Below, piece by piece: positions 10,026-18,657 of a stretch of 64,000 bases of DNA. The DNA lies in assembly GCA_934646185.1 (NCBI GenBank), contig CAKUEH010000010.1, positions 8,986 to 72,985 on the forward strand, read 5' to 3'. The translations under genes were made by a program, and so were the position numbers. The notes under the pieces are model-generated. The model saw only the letters and a program-made list of their open reading frames with translations. It was not told the origin of the DNA and did not search any database. This DNA is from an uncultured Oscillospiraceae bacterium (GTDB taxonomy: Bacteria > Bacillota > Clostridia > Oscillospirales > Oscillospiraceae). Within the stretch, counting starts at the first letter, position 1. Each line of letters opens with the position of its first letter.

Positions 10026-10871
10026 TCAGCCCTTGACCGCGCCGCCGGACATGGCCTTTACAAAGAATTTGCTGAAGCAGCAGAATACGATGATCGGCGG
10101 CAGCATGATAATGACGATCGCGGAGAGCATGCCGTTGTAATTCGTGGAAAACGACGTCTGGAACTGTCCCATCAGGGAGGGGATGGTCATGAGCTTCTTG
10201 TCGATGATGACGAGCGAGGCCCAGTAATACTCATTCCAGAAGCCCAGAAACGCCAGCACGCCGGCGGTCGAAATGCCCGGCAGCGCCTGCGGCACCATGA
10301 TGTGGAAAAAGGTCTGCGCATACGAGCAGCCGTCGATGCGCGCCGCCTCCTCCAGCTCGCGCGGGATCGTGGCGAAATAGTTGCGGATGACGAAAAAGCT
10401 CATGGCGATCGAGCTGCACGAGTAGATGAAGATCAGACCCCAGCGCGTGTTGTAAAGGCCGAGCTTGTTGACCAGATTGTAGACCGGGAACGTCAGCGCG
10501 ATGCCCGGGATGAACAGCGTGGACATCAGAAGCGCCGTGATCAGTCCGCGCCCGCGGAAGCGCATCCGTGCGATCACGTAGGACGACATGCTGATATGCG
10601 TCAGGCTGATGAGGACGGAGATCGTCGCGCAGAACAGGCTGTTGAGGAAATAGCGTCCGATCTCCAGCTTGGTCAGCACGGTCACATAGCCGTCCAGACA
10701 GACCTTTTTCGGCAGCGTCATGCCCGGCTCCATCAGCGGGTCTGCCTTGAGCGAGGACAAAAACGTCCAGACCAGCGGCACCAGCGCCACAACGATCATG
10801 GCCGCCAGCACGGCGTAGCCGAGGACGATCTGTCCCGGCGCGCGGTCACGGATTCTGTTTTTTCTCTTCAT
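10026..10871 (-). CDS. Carbohydrate ABC transporter permease, MalG/LacG type
   Basis: 281 residues with about six membrane spans. The inner-membrane permease motif facing the ATPase is present as EAARIDGCSYAQTFFHIMVP (about 160-180), the EAA loop of the CUT1 family. Its start lies inside the end of the preceding permease gene (26-base overlap), which indicates coupled translation. No ATPase gene occurs in the locus; CUT1 systems in Firmicutes often share one MsmK-type ATPase encoded elsewhere. The partner permease and two candidate binding proteins are neighbours. The fucosidase follows 32 bases later. Confidence 0.93.
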   Translation of the reverse strand: MKRKNRIRDRAPGQIVLGYAVLAAMIVVALVPLVWTFLSSLKADPLMEPGMTLPKKVCLDGYVTVLTKLEIGRYFLNSLFCATISVLISLTHISMSSYVIARMRFRGRGLITALLMSTLFIPGIALTFPVYNLVNKLGLYNTRWGLIFIYSCSSIAMSFFVIRNYFATIPRELEEAARIDGCSYAQTFFHIMVPQALPGISTAGVLAFLGFWNEYYWASLVIIDKKLMTIPSLMGQFQTSFSTNYNGMLSAIVIIMLPPIIVFCCFSKFFVKAMSGGAVKG

Positions 10872-11796
10872 GGCGGCTCCTCCACAGCGCGATCTTCCGC
10901 AGCGGCACGGACAGGTCGATCTTGAACAGCAGATTGATGATCCCGATCAGCAGCAGACCGCCCACGATCTGCACGACGCCGATGACGTTCGCGCGCGCGT
11001 ACTGCATGCGGCTGCTGACCACGGAAAGCTCTCTGAGGATATACGCAAGACTCGTGGTGCCTGCCGCGCCCCTGGTCAGGAAATAGACCTCGTTATACAG
11101 CATGAAGCCGCCGGTCACCGTCAGGATCACGACCGTCTTGATCATATCCTTGATGCAGGGAATGGTGATGTACCAGTCGAGCTTGAAGCCCGTCGCGCCG
11201 TCGATCTTGGCCGCCTCGTACACCTCCTGCGGCACGGACGAGATCTGTCCGAGCAGCATGATCGACGCCGTGCCCTGGAACAGGATGTAGGCCAGCGTCA
11301 TCGCCCAGAAGTTCTGCGGCTGGATCAGCAGAATGCTCTCCTTGAATTCCGGCCGGAACCACTGCACGATCAGCGTCAGCAGACCGTAGCGCGGGTTATA
11401 CAGCTGCAGGAAGATCAGGCCGATGGCCGCGGCGGAGATGATATTCGGGATAATATAGATGTTCTTCATCCATTTCCAGCCCGGCAGCTTCCACGACGTG
11501 ACCAGCGCCGTGATCAGCGCGATCGGCGTCGCGATCAGCGCGCCGCACAGCGCCCATTTGAGCGAGTTGACCAGCGCGGTCTTGAAATACGGATACTCGG
11601 TGAAGATATACCGGTAATTTGCGAGCAGATCGTCCAGCGGCAGAAGCTCCGGCGCGTTGAGGTTCTGATAGTCCCATTTGCACAGCGTCGTTACGAATAC
11701 CGTAATGAGCGGATAGACGTAAAACAGCACAAACGCGATCAGGGTCGGCGCCAGAAACAGAATGATAAACAGGCGTCGCTGCATTTTTTCTTTCAC
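10846..11796 (-). CDS. Carbohydrate ABC transporter permease, MalF/LacF type
   Basis: 316 residues from a GTG start preceded by AGGAG at the right distance. A longer reading to 11868 adds a basic, Arg-rich leader unlike the family. It has about six membrane spans and the EAA loop EVYEAAKIDGATGFKLDWYI (about 186-205). It pairs with the overlapping MalG-type permease. It is the first gene after the strong terminator at 12013-12051, so it probably starts a second transcript from the promoter at 11867-11895. The likely cargo is a fucosylated or galactosylated oligosaccharide, inferred from the neighbouring enzymes. Confidence 0.9.
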   Translation of the reverse strand: MKEKMQRRLFIILFLAPTLIAFVLFYVYPLITVFVTTLCKWDYQNLNAPELLPLDDLLANYRYIFTEYPYFKTALVNSLKWALCGALIATPIALITALVTSWKLPGWKWMKNIYIIPNIISAAAIGLIFLQLYNPRYGLLTLIVQWFRPEFKESILLIQPQNFWAMTLAYILFQGTASIMLLGQISSVPQEVYEAAKIDGATGFKLDWYITIPCIKDMIKTVVILTVTGGFMLYNEVYFLTRGAAGTTSLAYILRELSVVSSRMQYARANVIGVVQIVGGLLLIGIINLLFKIDLSVPLRKIALWRSRHEEKKQNP

Positions 11797-11866
11797 GGGT
11801 TCATCTCCTGTTCTCGTTCTTCCCCGCCCGCGCGCACGGGCGCAGACAGAGCGTTTCAGTATTCTC

Positions 11867-11895
11867 ATGATACCGGACGGGGCACGGAGATTGAA
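11867..11895 (-). promoter_or_regulatory. Possible promoter of the permease-fucosidase-GH98 transcript
   Basis: On the minus strand TTCAAT (11895-11890) and TATCAT (11872-11867) are 17 bases apart, about 70 bases before the permease GTG. The -35 match is weak. A short dyad, GAATG-AAATC-CATTC, overlaps its upstream side and could bind the AraC-type regulator encoded nearby. Confidence 0.4.
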
Positions 11896-12012
11896 TGGAT
11901 TTCATTCGGCAAAACTTGCATTTCCTTTTGTCCGTGCGGCGCCGCGCCGGGACGCAGGCCCGGTTTGCCGCAGAAGATGGACGCTGTTTACACTTCTTGA
12001 CTTTTAATGCGG

Positions 12013-12051
12013 AAAAACGGACCGCGCACGCCTTTCGGCGTGCGCGGTCCG
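12013..12051 (-). terminator. Strong Rho-independent terminator after the second binding protein
   Basis: A 15-bp perfect stem (CGGACCGCGCACGCC) with a GAAA loop is followed on the minus strand by TTTTT. It splits the glycan locus into an upstream kinase-regulator-binding-protein unit and a downstream permease-enzyme unit. Confidence 0.9.
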
Positions 12052-12066
12052 CACGATACCCCTTTG

Positions 12067-13338
12067 CTATTGCTCCGCCTGCTGCATGCCGGCGGCAAAT
12101 TCCCAGACGGTGAGCGTTCCGTCCAGATACTCTGAAATGTGCCGGTCAAAATACGCGGCCGCGCTTTCGTTCTTCCGCCAGAGATTCGCCTCATGCTCGA
12201 TCTGGATCTGCGCACCGCGCGCGGCCTCCGCCGCCTCATACAGCCACGGATACGACTCGCGGTAATAGTCCAGCGAAACGTTCGGATTCAGCGGGATCTG
12301 ACCCGTCCGGATCATCAGCTGCTCCTGAATGTCGTCGCGCAGCATGAATTTGAGAAAACGCACGCACGCCTCCTGCCTGACCGGGTCGTCCTGACAGCAG
12401 ACGATATAGTTGATACCCACCGAGTTGCAGGCCACCCGCTTTCCGTCATACGCCGGGAACGGCGCAAACGCCACGTTCAGTTCGTCGCTGATGCTCGCCT
12501 TCGCCCACACGTCGCCGGTCAGGATCGCCGCCATGCCCTTGTTGAAGGCGCTGATGGAGTTTGCGTAGTTGTTGCCGAACACCGTCCCGGTCGCGACGCG
12601 GCAGACCGTCTTGAACGTCTGAAGCCCCTCGATAAAGCAGGGATCCGAAAAATCGAAGCCCGAGGCCGTATAGGCCGCGACGGCCTGCGTCCCCGCGGCG
12701 CTTCCGCCCGCGATCATCGCGTCGAGCAGCGCGCGGCCGGAGGAGGGATCCAGCGCCAGCGGCGTGACCGCCGGATAATTCAGCCGCAGCGCCGTACACA
12801 GCTCCACAAGCTCGTGCCACGTTCCCGGCGGCGCGTCGTATCCGACCTGCGCGAACATATCGACATTATACCAGTACCCGCTGACGAGCATGGAATCGGA
12901 GAGATTGTAAAGCCGTCCGTCCTCCGTCGCCCAGCCGCTGGATACCAGCGGCGCGGCGTCCTCTGTGAAGTCCGGGTCGCTTTGCAGATACGGCATCAGA
13001 TCCAGCGCGCAGCCGTTTTCCACAATATAGCGGTAGAGCTGCTCCGCCGCGCCGCCGCCGACTGAGATGATATCCGGCTGCCGTCCGACGACCAGCATGT
13101 CCTCCGCCACCTTGACCACGGCCTCCGTGTTGGCGAGCGTCAGGAAATTCAGCTGGATATCGTCGTTTTCCTCGTTGAAGCGCGCGTACAGCTCCTGGAT
13201 CCGGTCGCCGTCCAGACTCGAATCGCCCCAGCCGTTGATCAGCGTGATCTGCGTTTTCTGCCGCGCGCGCACCGGCTGCGCGCAGCCGCAGAGCACGCAC
13301 AGCAGCACGGCCAGCAAAAGCGCCGCTCCCTTTTTCAT
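12067..13338 (-). CDS. Extracellular solute-binding lipoprotein coupled to the YesM/YesN genes
   Basis: 423 residues. The N-terminus MKKGAALLLAVLLCVLCGC ends in a lipobox with Cys19, so the protein is anchored outside the membrane. Family-1 sugar-binding features follow, including the domain-closing region GMAAILTGDVWAKASI (about 268-283) and an aromatic-rich C-terminal part. Its ATG overlaps the stop of the response-regulator gene by four bases, and a strong terminator follows at once. It is therefore made with the sensor proteins, not the permeases, and may present ligand to the kinase. Delivery to the permeases is the alternative. The other binding protein (18658-20013) lacks this arrangement. 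Confidence 0.88.
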   Translation of the reverse strand: MKKGAALLLAVLLCVLCGCAQPVRARQKTQITLINGWGDSSLDGDRIQELYARFNEENDDIQLNFLTLANTEAVVKVAEDMLVVGRQPDIISVGGGAAEQLYRYIVENGCALDLMPYLQSDPDFTEDAAPLVSSGWATEDGRLYNLSDSMLVSGYWYNVDMFAQVGYDAPPGTWHELVELCTALRLNYPAVTPLALDPSSGRALLDAMIAGGSAAGTQAVAAYTASGFDFSDPCFIEGLQTFKTVCRVATGTVFGNNYANSISAFNKGMAAILTGDVWAKASISDELNVAFAPFPAYDGKRVACNSVGINYIVCCQDDPVRQEACVRFLKFMLRDDIQEQLMIRTGQIPLNPNVSLDYYRESYPWLYEAAEAARGAQIQIEHEANLWRKNESAAAYFDRHISEYLDGTLTVWEFAAGMQQAEQ

Positions 13339-14840
13339 AGGCTTCCTCCGCGATACTCGAATTTTTTCGGGCTGACGCCGGTGTAGCGCTTGAAAAAGCG
13401 CGAGAAATACGCCGCGTCCTCAAAGCCGACAAACAGCGCGACCTCGTACACGCGCATGTTCGTCGTCTGCAGCAGCTCCTTCGCCTTTTCCACGCGCCGC
13501 GCGTTGATGACGTCGAACACGTTCTTGCCCGTCCGTTCCTTATAGATCCTGCTGAGATAGCTGCGGTTGACGTGGACGCTGTCGGCGATCTCGGCAAGCG
13601 TGACATGGCCGCAGTAATTCTGCGCGATGAAGTCGTTGACCTCCGTGATCAGCCAGTCCGTCTGGTTCTGCCGGTCGGAGAGGATGGTGCGCATCTGCAT
13701 GGTCATGTCCTGCGCCAGACGGCGGAATTCCCACATGCTTTTGAATTCATAGATCCGATCCTGGATCGCCGAATCGATGAAGATCTGCGAATACTCCGGA
13801 TTGATCTCGCGCAGGATCCGCAGACACCGCACCAGCATCAGCACGCCGACGCTGCGCACCGTGCGCACGCTCCCTTTTTCACACGCCGAGAGCAGCGCCT
13901 CCAGCTCCGCGTCGATCTGCCCGGGGCTCCCGCCCTGCAGACTCGCGAAAAACCGGTCGAGCTGCTGGTGATAGCCGATCTCCTCGTCCCGCCGCGCGTC
14001 CTCGTCCGCCGCGAAAAACAGGTTGAACGCCTGCTCGCGGAACGTCCGGCACAAAACGCCGCTGCACCGGTCATAAGCCGCGCGCAGCGCGTCGATCGAG
14101 GAAAACGGCTCGCTGACGCACACGCCGGCGCCCATCTGCAGAAGACTGCTGGAAAAGCCGAGCAGCGCGCCGCACGCCTGCTCGATCTGCGCGCGCTCTG
14201 GCAGCGTGTGCATCAGCAGAAACGCGAATTCATTCGCGCTGACGGAGAACATCACGGCGTCCCACTGCGCAAAGCAGGTTTTCGCCAGCCTGCGCAGCTG
14301 GCCGGACAGATCCTGCACCACGATCAGCTGGAACGGGCCGCCGCCGCTTTTCAGCTGCGCATAGGCCGCAAGATTGGCGCGCGGCTGCTCCTCGACGGTG
14401 AACGTGTCGTCCAGAAGCGCGCGCAGCACCTCCTGCTGTATGCGCCTGCGCTGCTCCGCCGGCTGCATGCCGAAGCGCTCCTGGATGCGGCGGATGGCCT
14501 GCGGAAGCTCTTCGAGCACGTTCGGCTTTACGATATAATCGGCCACGGAATACCGGACCGCCGCCTGCGCGTAGGAGAAATCGGTATAGGCGGTCAGAAA
14601 AATGATGGGGATCGGGAGCTCCGACCCGGACAGGCGGTTCGCGAGCTCCACGCCGTCCACGCCGGGCATCCGGATATCCGTGATCAGCAGATCCGGCCGG
14701 TACTGCCCGATGTGATCGAGCACGTCCTGTCCGCTGCGCGCCATATAGACGACCTCGCAGTCCAGACTCTGCCAGTCGATCAGCGTGCCGAGCGCCGTCC
14801 GGATGGATTTTTCATCGTCCGCCAGCATGACCTTCCACAT
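13335..14840 (-). CDS. Response regulator with AraC-type DNA-binding domain, YesN family
   Basis: 501 residues. The receiver domain (1-120) shows the acidic pair ADDE, phospho-acceptor Asp in LLITDIRMPG (about 53), Thr in FLTAYTDF and Lys in YIVKPN. A long linker follows, then two AraC helix-turn-helix motifs at about 400-501, including LAEIADSVHVNRSYLSRIYK and VALFVGFEDAAYFSRFFKRY. The ATG at 14840 gives the typical N-terminus MWKVMLADDE; a GTG nine bases earlier is closer to the AGGAGG than usual. It probably activates this sugar locus on phosphorylation by the upstream kinase. Confidence 0.92.
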   Translation of the reverse strand: MWKVMLADDEKSIRTALGTLIDWQSLDCEVVYMARSGQDVLDHIGQYRPDLLITDIRMPGVDGVELANRLSGSELPIPIIFLTAYTDFSYAQAAVRYSVADYIVKPNVLEELPQAIRRIQERFGMQPAEQRRRIQQEVLRALLDDTFTVEEQPRANLAAYAQLKSGGGPFQLIVVQDLSGQLRRLAKTCFAQWDAVMFSVSANEFAFLLMHTLPERAQIEQACGALLGFSSSLLQMGAGVCVSEPFSSIDALRAAYDRCSGVLCRTFREQAFNLFFAADEDARRDEEIGYHQQLDRFFASLQGGSPGQIDAELEALLSACEKGSVRTVRSVGVLMLVRCLRILREINPEYSQIFIDSAIQDRIYEFKSMWEFRRLAQDMTMQMRTILSDRQNQTDWLITEVNDFIAQNYCGHVTLAEIADSVHVNRSYLSRIYKERTGKNVFDVINARRVEKAKELLQTTNMRVYEVALFVGFEDAAYFSRFFKRYTGVSPKKFEYRGGSL

Positions 14841-14845
14841 TTCCT

Positions 14846-16567
14846 TCACCCCTCCTCGACCGGGAGCCGCAGCAATACGCGCGTGCCCCGGTTTTCCGCG
14901 CTCTCGATCGTCAGTCCGTACCCTTCTCCGTAGAGATTTGCCACAAGCCGCTCAATGTTGTGCAATCCGACGTGCGAATGGCGCTTTCCGCTCTCGCTTC
15001 CGGCGCGGAAGCCCACGCCGTCGTCGCTGACCTCGATCAGAAGCGCCTCGCCCTCCCGCCGCACCAGCACGCAAATTTCGCCGGGCGCGGCCTTCGGCTC
15101 GATGCCGTGTACCACCGCGTTTTCCACCAGCGGCTCGACGCACAGCCGCGGAACCAGGCAGTCCAGCAGCGTCTCGTCCTCGCATTCGCAGCGGTAGCTC
15201 AGCCAGTCTGCAAACCGCCGGCCCTGTAAATACAGATAATACCGGACGATCTCAAGCTCCTCGCACAGCGGGATCTTGATGCTGTCCTGCCGGAAGATCT
15301 TCCCCTGCAGCAGCTGCGCCAGCGCGTGCGTCATCTGGTACAGCTCCTCGCTGCCGTCGAGCTTGGCCTCCAGACTGATGCTGGTCAGCACGTTGAACAG
15401 GAAGTGCGGATTGATCTGCGACTGCAGGTATCTGATCTGCAGCTGCGCCGCCAGGAGCTGGTTCTCCGCGATCTGGCCGATCAGCGAATGGATCTTCCCT
15501 GTCATCACATTGAAAACAGCCGCCATCTCGTCGTATTCCGCCACGCCGGTCGGCTCCATCTGCACGTCCAGCTCGCCCTTGCCGAACAGCCGGATCTTGT
15601 CCGTCATCGCCTGCACCGGCTTTGTGCTTTTCCACACGGCCACCGACACCGCGGCGGCCGCCAGCGGCACCAGCACCACGATCAGGCACACCAGCAGCCG
15701 CAGCAGCGGCGCGACCGTGGAATATACCTGCCGCTGCGGCACGGCCGCGATCGTGCGCAGATGGAAGCTGCGGCTGCCCGGCATCAGCAGATACTGCGTC
15801 CCGTCCAGCGAAAAGGACTGCAGCCCGCCCTCCAGCGTGAGGAACCGCTCCAGACTCTCTTCCGGCAGCGCGCAGTTGTGCTGGATCGAAAGACCGGCGT
15901 CCGCGCCGAGCAGCACGCAGAACGCGCCGTCATAGCGGTCGATCTCGCCGAGCAGCTGCTCGAGCGCCGTCCGGTCGATCCCCGCGGCGAACATCCCGCA
16001 CACCTGCATCCTCTGGTCGTAGAACGGGGCGAACAGATACAGCGTCTGCTCCGTCAGCGTGTGGCGGATGACCGGCTCGCCGTCCGAAAAGGCTTCATAC
16101 AGCGCCTCATAATACCGGTCGTGCGCCTTCTGCTCGTCGTTCGGGAGACTGTAATAGTTTTCCCGCAGGTAATTTCCGTTCCGGTTGAACAGATAGATCT
16201 CGGACACGAACGGCTCGCGCGAGTCTATCAGATTCTGCTCGGAGACGATATTCGTGCAAAATTCAAACTGGCTGCGGATCTCCACCCAGTTGAACCCCTC
16301 GTCGGAGAAAAACGACTGCATCATCGGGTCGCCGCGCAGATTGTTGACCACGCCCTCCACGTACAGCATTTTGCTGCTGAAGTTGCTGTTGCAGGTCTGC
16401 AGGAAGAATTCCATATCGTCATAGGCCTTCTCCGAATAAAAGCGGACCGACGCATAAATGAGCAGACAGCCCTGGATCAGCAGCGCCAGCGTACACAAGA
16501 TCAGCATCAGCGTCATCATCTGTGTTCGCAGCCCCGTCTTTTTCCGCACAGTCGTCCGTTCGTGCAT
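14846..16567 (-). CDS. Membrane sensor histidine kinase, YesM family
   Basis: 573 residues. One membrane span near residues 15-38 and a second near 285-308 flank an extracellular sensor of about 245 residues. A HAMP-like stretch follows, then the His_kinase phosphoacceptor INPHFLFN (about 385) and an ATPase domain with VEPLVENAVVHG, SDDGVGF and HVGLHNIERL. This is the classic YesM layout, where extracellular sugar sensing leads to phosphorylation of the adjacent YesN-type regulator. AAAAGGAG precedes the ATG. Six bases separate its stop from the regulator's ATG. Confidence 0.93.
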   Translation of the reverse strand: MHERTTVRKKTGLRTQMMTLMLILCTLALLIQGCLLIYASVRFYSEKAYDDMEFFLQTCNSNFSSKMLYVEGVVNNLRGDPMMQSFFSDEGFNWVEIRSQFEFCTNIVSEQNLIDSREPFVSEIYLFNRNGNYLRENYYSLPNDEQKAHDRYYEALYEAFSDGEPVIRHTLTEQTLYLFAPFYDQRMQVCGMFAAGIDRTALEQLLGEIDRYDGAFCVLLGADAGLSIQHNCALPEESLERFLTLEGGLQSFSLDGTQYLLMPGSRSFHLRTIAAVPQRQVYSTVAPLLRLLVCLIVVLVPLAAAAVSVAVWKSTKPVQAMTDKIRLFGKGELDVQMEPTGVAEYDEMAAVFNVMTGKIHSLIGQIAENQLLAAQLQIRYLQSQINPHFLFNVLTSISLEAKLDGSEELYQMTHALAQLLQGKIFRQDSIKIPLCEELEIVRYYLYLQGRRFADWLSYRCECEDETLLDCLVPRLCVEPLVENAVVHGIEPKAAPGEICVLVRREGEALLIEVSDDGVGFRAGSESGKRHSHVGLHNIERLVANLYGEGYGLTIESAENRGTRVLLRLPVEEG

Positions 16568-16607
16568 CGATCCGCTCTCCTTTTCCGCCGCGCGGCGCTT
16601 TTTTGTT

Positions 16608-16636
16608 ATTCTATCATAGAACCGGGCGCAGCGAAA
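16608..16636 (-). promoter_or_regulatory. Possible promoter of the kinase-regulator-binding-protein unit
   Basis: On the minus strand TTTCGC and TAGAAT lie 17 bases apart, about 45 bases before the kinase ATG. The -10 box is good and the -35 box is weak. The intergenic gap of 72 bases leaves room for a secondary promoter, but read-through from upstream is equally possible. Confidence 0.35.
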
Positions 16637-16639
16637 GCG

Positions 16640-18556
16640 TCATTCCGCGTTCTTTTCGTAGGGCAGGCCCTGTCCGCAGAGCGTTTCGCCGTCCGAAAGC
16701 TCGATTTTATACCAGTTTTCGGCAAAGTCCACCGTCACGGCCGTGCCGTCCGCGAAGCACGACTGCTGGCGGCTCGTCCCCTCTCCGAGGAAGCGGTGGC
16801 CGGTCATTTCCCGGTTCCAGACCGTCCGGTTCAGGCGCATCAGATCCTGCGACATGCGCAGCTCCGCCTCGCACGGATCAAATTCCAGCATCGTCACGCC
16901 GCCGTTCAGCATGCCGTGCAGACCGCCGCAGTCGCGCTCGGGCGTGCCCCAGCCGCGGCAGCCCATCGACCAGGGGATCACGATGCATTCGTGATATACC
17001 AGCGAAAACAGCGGCACGGGGATCAGGTTCGGCGTATCGACGCCGGCCACGCGCATGAACGCATAGACATACGGCGCGTGGTGCAGCAGATCCAGATGGT
17101 TCACATACGGATAGCAGCCCTCCTCGGACGAGACGATCCGGCCCTGGCTGCGCACCAGCTCAAAGCATTCGTTCCGCTTCTGCGCGCATTCGCGGCGCGT
17201 CATGCGGTGCATCGGGTTGTAGCACTCCTCCAGCTCGATGCCGGAGAAGCAGTCGAGATACGCGCCGTCCGGTTCGATCCCGGCCTCCGAAAGCCGCGCA
17301 TAGTTGCGGCGGATATAGTCCGGCGCGAGCATGGTACACAGCGCCCGCTCCTCGCCGCCGGGCCATTCGTCGTTGCGGTAGAACGAGCCGTCGAAATTTC
17401 GGATCGCGTTGTCCTCGTCAAAGCTCTCCGCCTTGAGATAGTAGTCGCGGTACTGATCGTGCAGGCCGGAAAGATACCCGCAGCGGCGCATCGTGTCCAG
17501 CATCCGGCGCATCGCCTCCGCGCCGCCGGCCTCCGGGCAGGGTGGGGTCACGTCCGGATGGAGATTGTCGTAGCCCATTTTCCCCCAGCCGTCGATGTGG
17601 AAATACGCCCGGTCGAGCCCCCGCGCGCGCAGCTTTTCCACGCCCGCCGCGATCTCGTCGAACGAATGGATCTCGTGGTTTTTCGCCGGGTCTGTTTTAT
17701 TGAAGTAGGAGGAGACCGGCTCGCAGTGGAACAGCACCGGCGGCGTATTGACGACAGCGCTTCCGATCAGCTGCCGGACCTTTTCCGAGCGGACCGCCTT
17801 TTCCTCCAGCGTGACGAGGCCCTCCACGCTCCGCGTCCAGGCCCGGAACGCCTTTGCCAGACGCACGTGATCGCAGGTCTCAAATAGCTGCACGCGCAGC
17901 GTGCGCCGATAGCCGATCGTGCCCATCGAATGCTCCCACTGCACGCCGAGCCGCGCGGGCTGATACGGCAGATGGTGATAGTCGAGGCATGCGTCGGCGC
18001 AGCTTTCGATGATCGCGAGGAACCCGCTCTCGCGGTAGCTGCCCCAGAACGGCAGGACGCACTCCGTGCTGCACACGCGCGTGGACAAAAACGGATGCAG
18101 CTCGTCCGGGCAGTCGTCGGGGATGAGCATGCCCTGCATCATCGGCATGGCCGTAAAGCCGCGCGCGGCCTCCTCGCCGCAGACATAGAGCGGCTGCGGC
18201 CAGCAGATCTTCTTCACCTCGCCGTATGCCTCCCGCAGCGGGATCAGCTCGAAGAGCACCTCGCCCGTCTGCTCCAGCACCTCGATCTGCAGAAGGATCT
18301 CGAGCGCGTACCGCTTTTTCTCCGTCCGGAAGCCGCCGAGGCGCACGCGCGCCGCGCTTCCGGTGCCGCAGTCCCAGCGCACGGCGCTCCGCTGCTCCGC
18401 GGCGGAAAACGGCACGCGCTCGCCCTCCATGTCTATAAAATACGGACGGAATTCCGCCTGCGAGGCATAGCGCCCGAACGCCGTCTCCAGCCGGATATCC
18501 ATCGTCTGCGGGTCGAGCCGCACACGGACCTTGCTTCCGAATTCAATCTGTTCCAT
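16640..18556 (-). CDS. Putative TIM-barrel glycoside hydrolase, DUF5696-like
   Basis: 638 residues with no signal peptide, so probably cytoplasmic. A beta-rich N-terminal domain (about 1-270) precedes a barrel-like region with YFHIDGWGKMGYDN (about 333-346), GAYLDCFSGIE (about 428-438) and IVSSEEGC (about 472-479). The Asp in YLDCF and the Glu in SSEEG would suit a retaining glycosidase pair. Overall it resembles DUF5696 proteins and, more loosely, GH101/GH129 alpha-N-acetylgalactosaminidases. The latter would fit a mucin or blood-group glycan locus, but the assignment is from memory and not firm. It follows the first binding protein after an intercistronic hairpin. Confidence 0.6.
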   Translation of the reverse strand: MEQIEFGSKVRVRLDPQTMDIRLETAFGRYASQAEFRPYFIDMEGERVPFSAAEQRSAVRWDCGTGSAARVRLGGFRTEKKRYALEILLQIEVLEQTGEVLFELIPLREAYGEVKKICWPQPLYVCGEEAARGFTAMPMMQGMLIPDDCPDELHPFLSTRVCSTECVLPFWGSYRESGFLAIIESCADACLDYHHLPYQPARLGVQWEHSMGTIGYRRTLRVQLFETCDHVRLAKAFRAWTRSVEGLVTLEEKAVRSEKVRQLIGSAVVNTPPVLFHCEPVSSYFNKTDPAKNHEIHSFDEIAAGVEKLRARGLDRAYFHIDGWGKMGYDNLHPDVTPPCPEAGGAEAMRRMLDTMRRCGYLSGLHDQYRDYYLKAESFDEDNAIRNFDGSFYRNDEWPGGEERALCTMLAPDYIRRNYARLSEAGIEPDGAYLDCFSGIELEECYNPMHRMTRRECAQKRNECFELVRSQGRIVSSEEGCYPYVNHLDLLHHAPYVYAFMRVAGVDTPNLIPVPLFSLVYHECIVIPWSMGCRGWGTPERDCGGLHGMLNGGVTMLEFDPCEAELRMSQDLMRLNRTVWNREMTGHRFLGEGTSRQQSCFADGTAVTVDFAENWYKIELSDGETLCGQGLPYEKNAE

Positions 18557-18579
18557 ATCTGTTCCTTTCTGAAAGAAAG

Positions 18580-18616
18580 CGGGCAGAGAAAAACAAGATC
18601 CTGCTTTCTCTGCCCG
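18580..18616 (-). terminator. Intercistronic hairpin after the first binding-protein gene
   Basis: A perfect 12-bp stem (CGGGCAGAGAAA) with a 13-base loop is followed by CTTTCTTTC on the minus strand. The tail is not a clean U run. Partial termination or 3'-end stabilisation here would give far more binding protein than downstream enzyme, as is common for ABC operons. Confidence 0.65.
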
Positions 18617-18657
18617 TTCCGAATGTTTGATTCAGTTTGCTGCCGTCAGGACGGGGA

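Noticed and set aside
5794..10140. A 1,448-codon open frame on the plus strand opposite the GH98 and fucosidase genes
   Set aside because: It is antisense to two well-supported enzymes, has a composition typical of the reverse complement of GC-rich coding DNA (rich in Arg, His, Val), and shows no motif.
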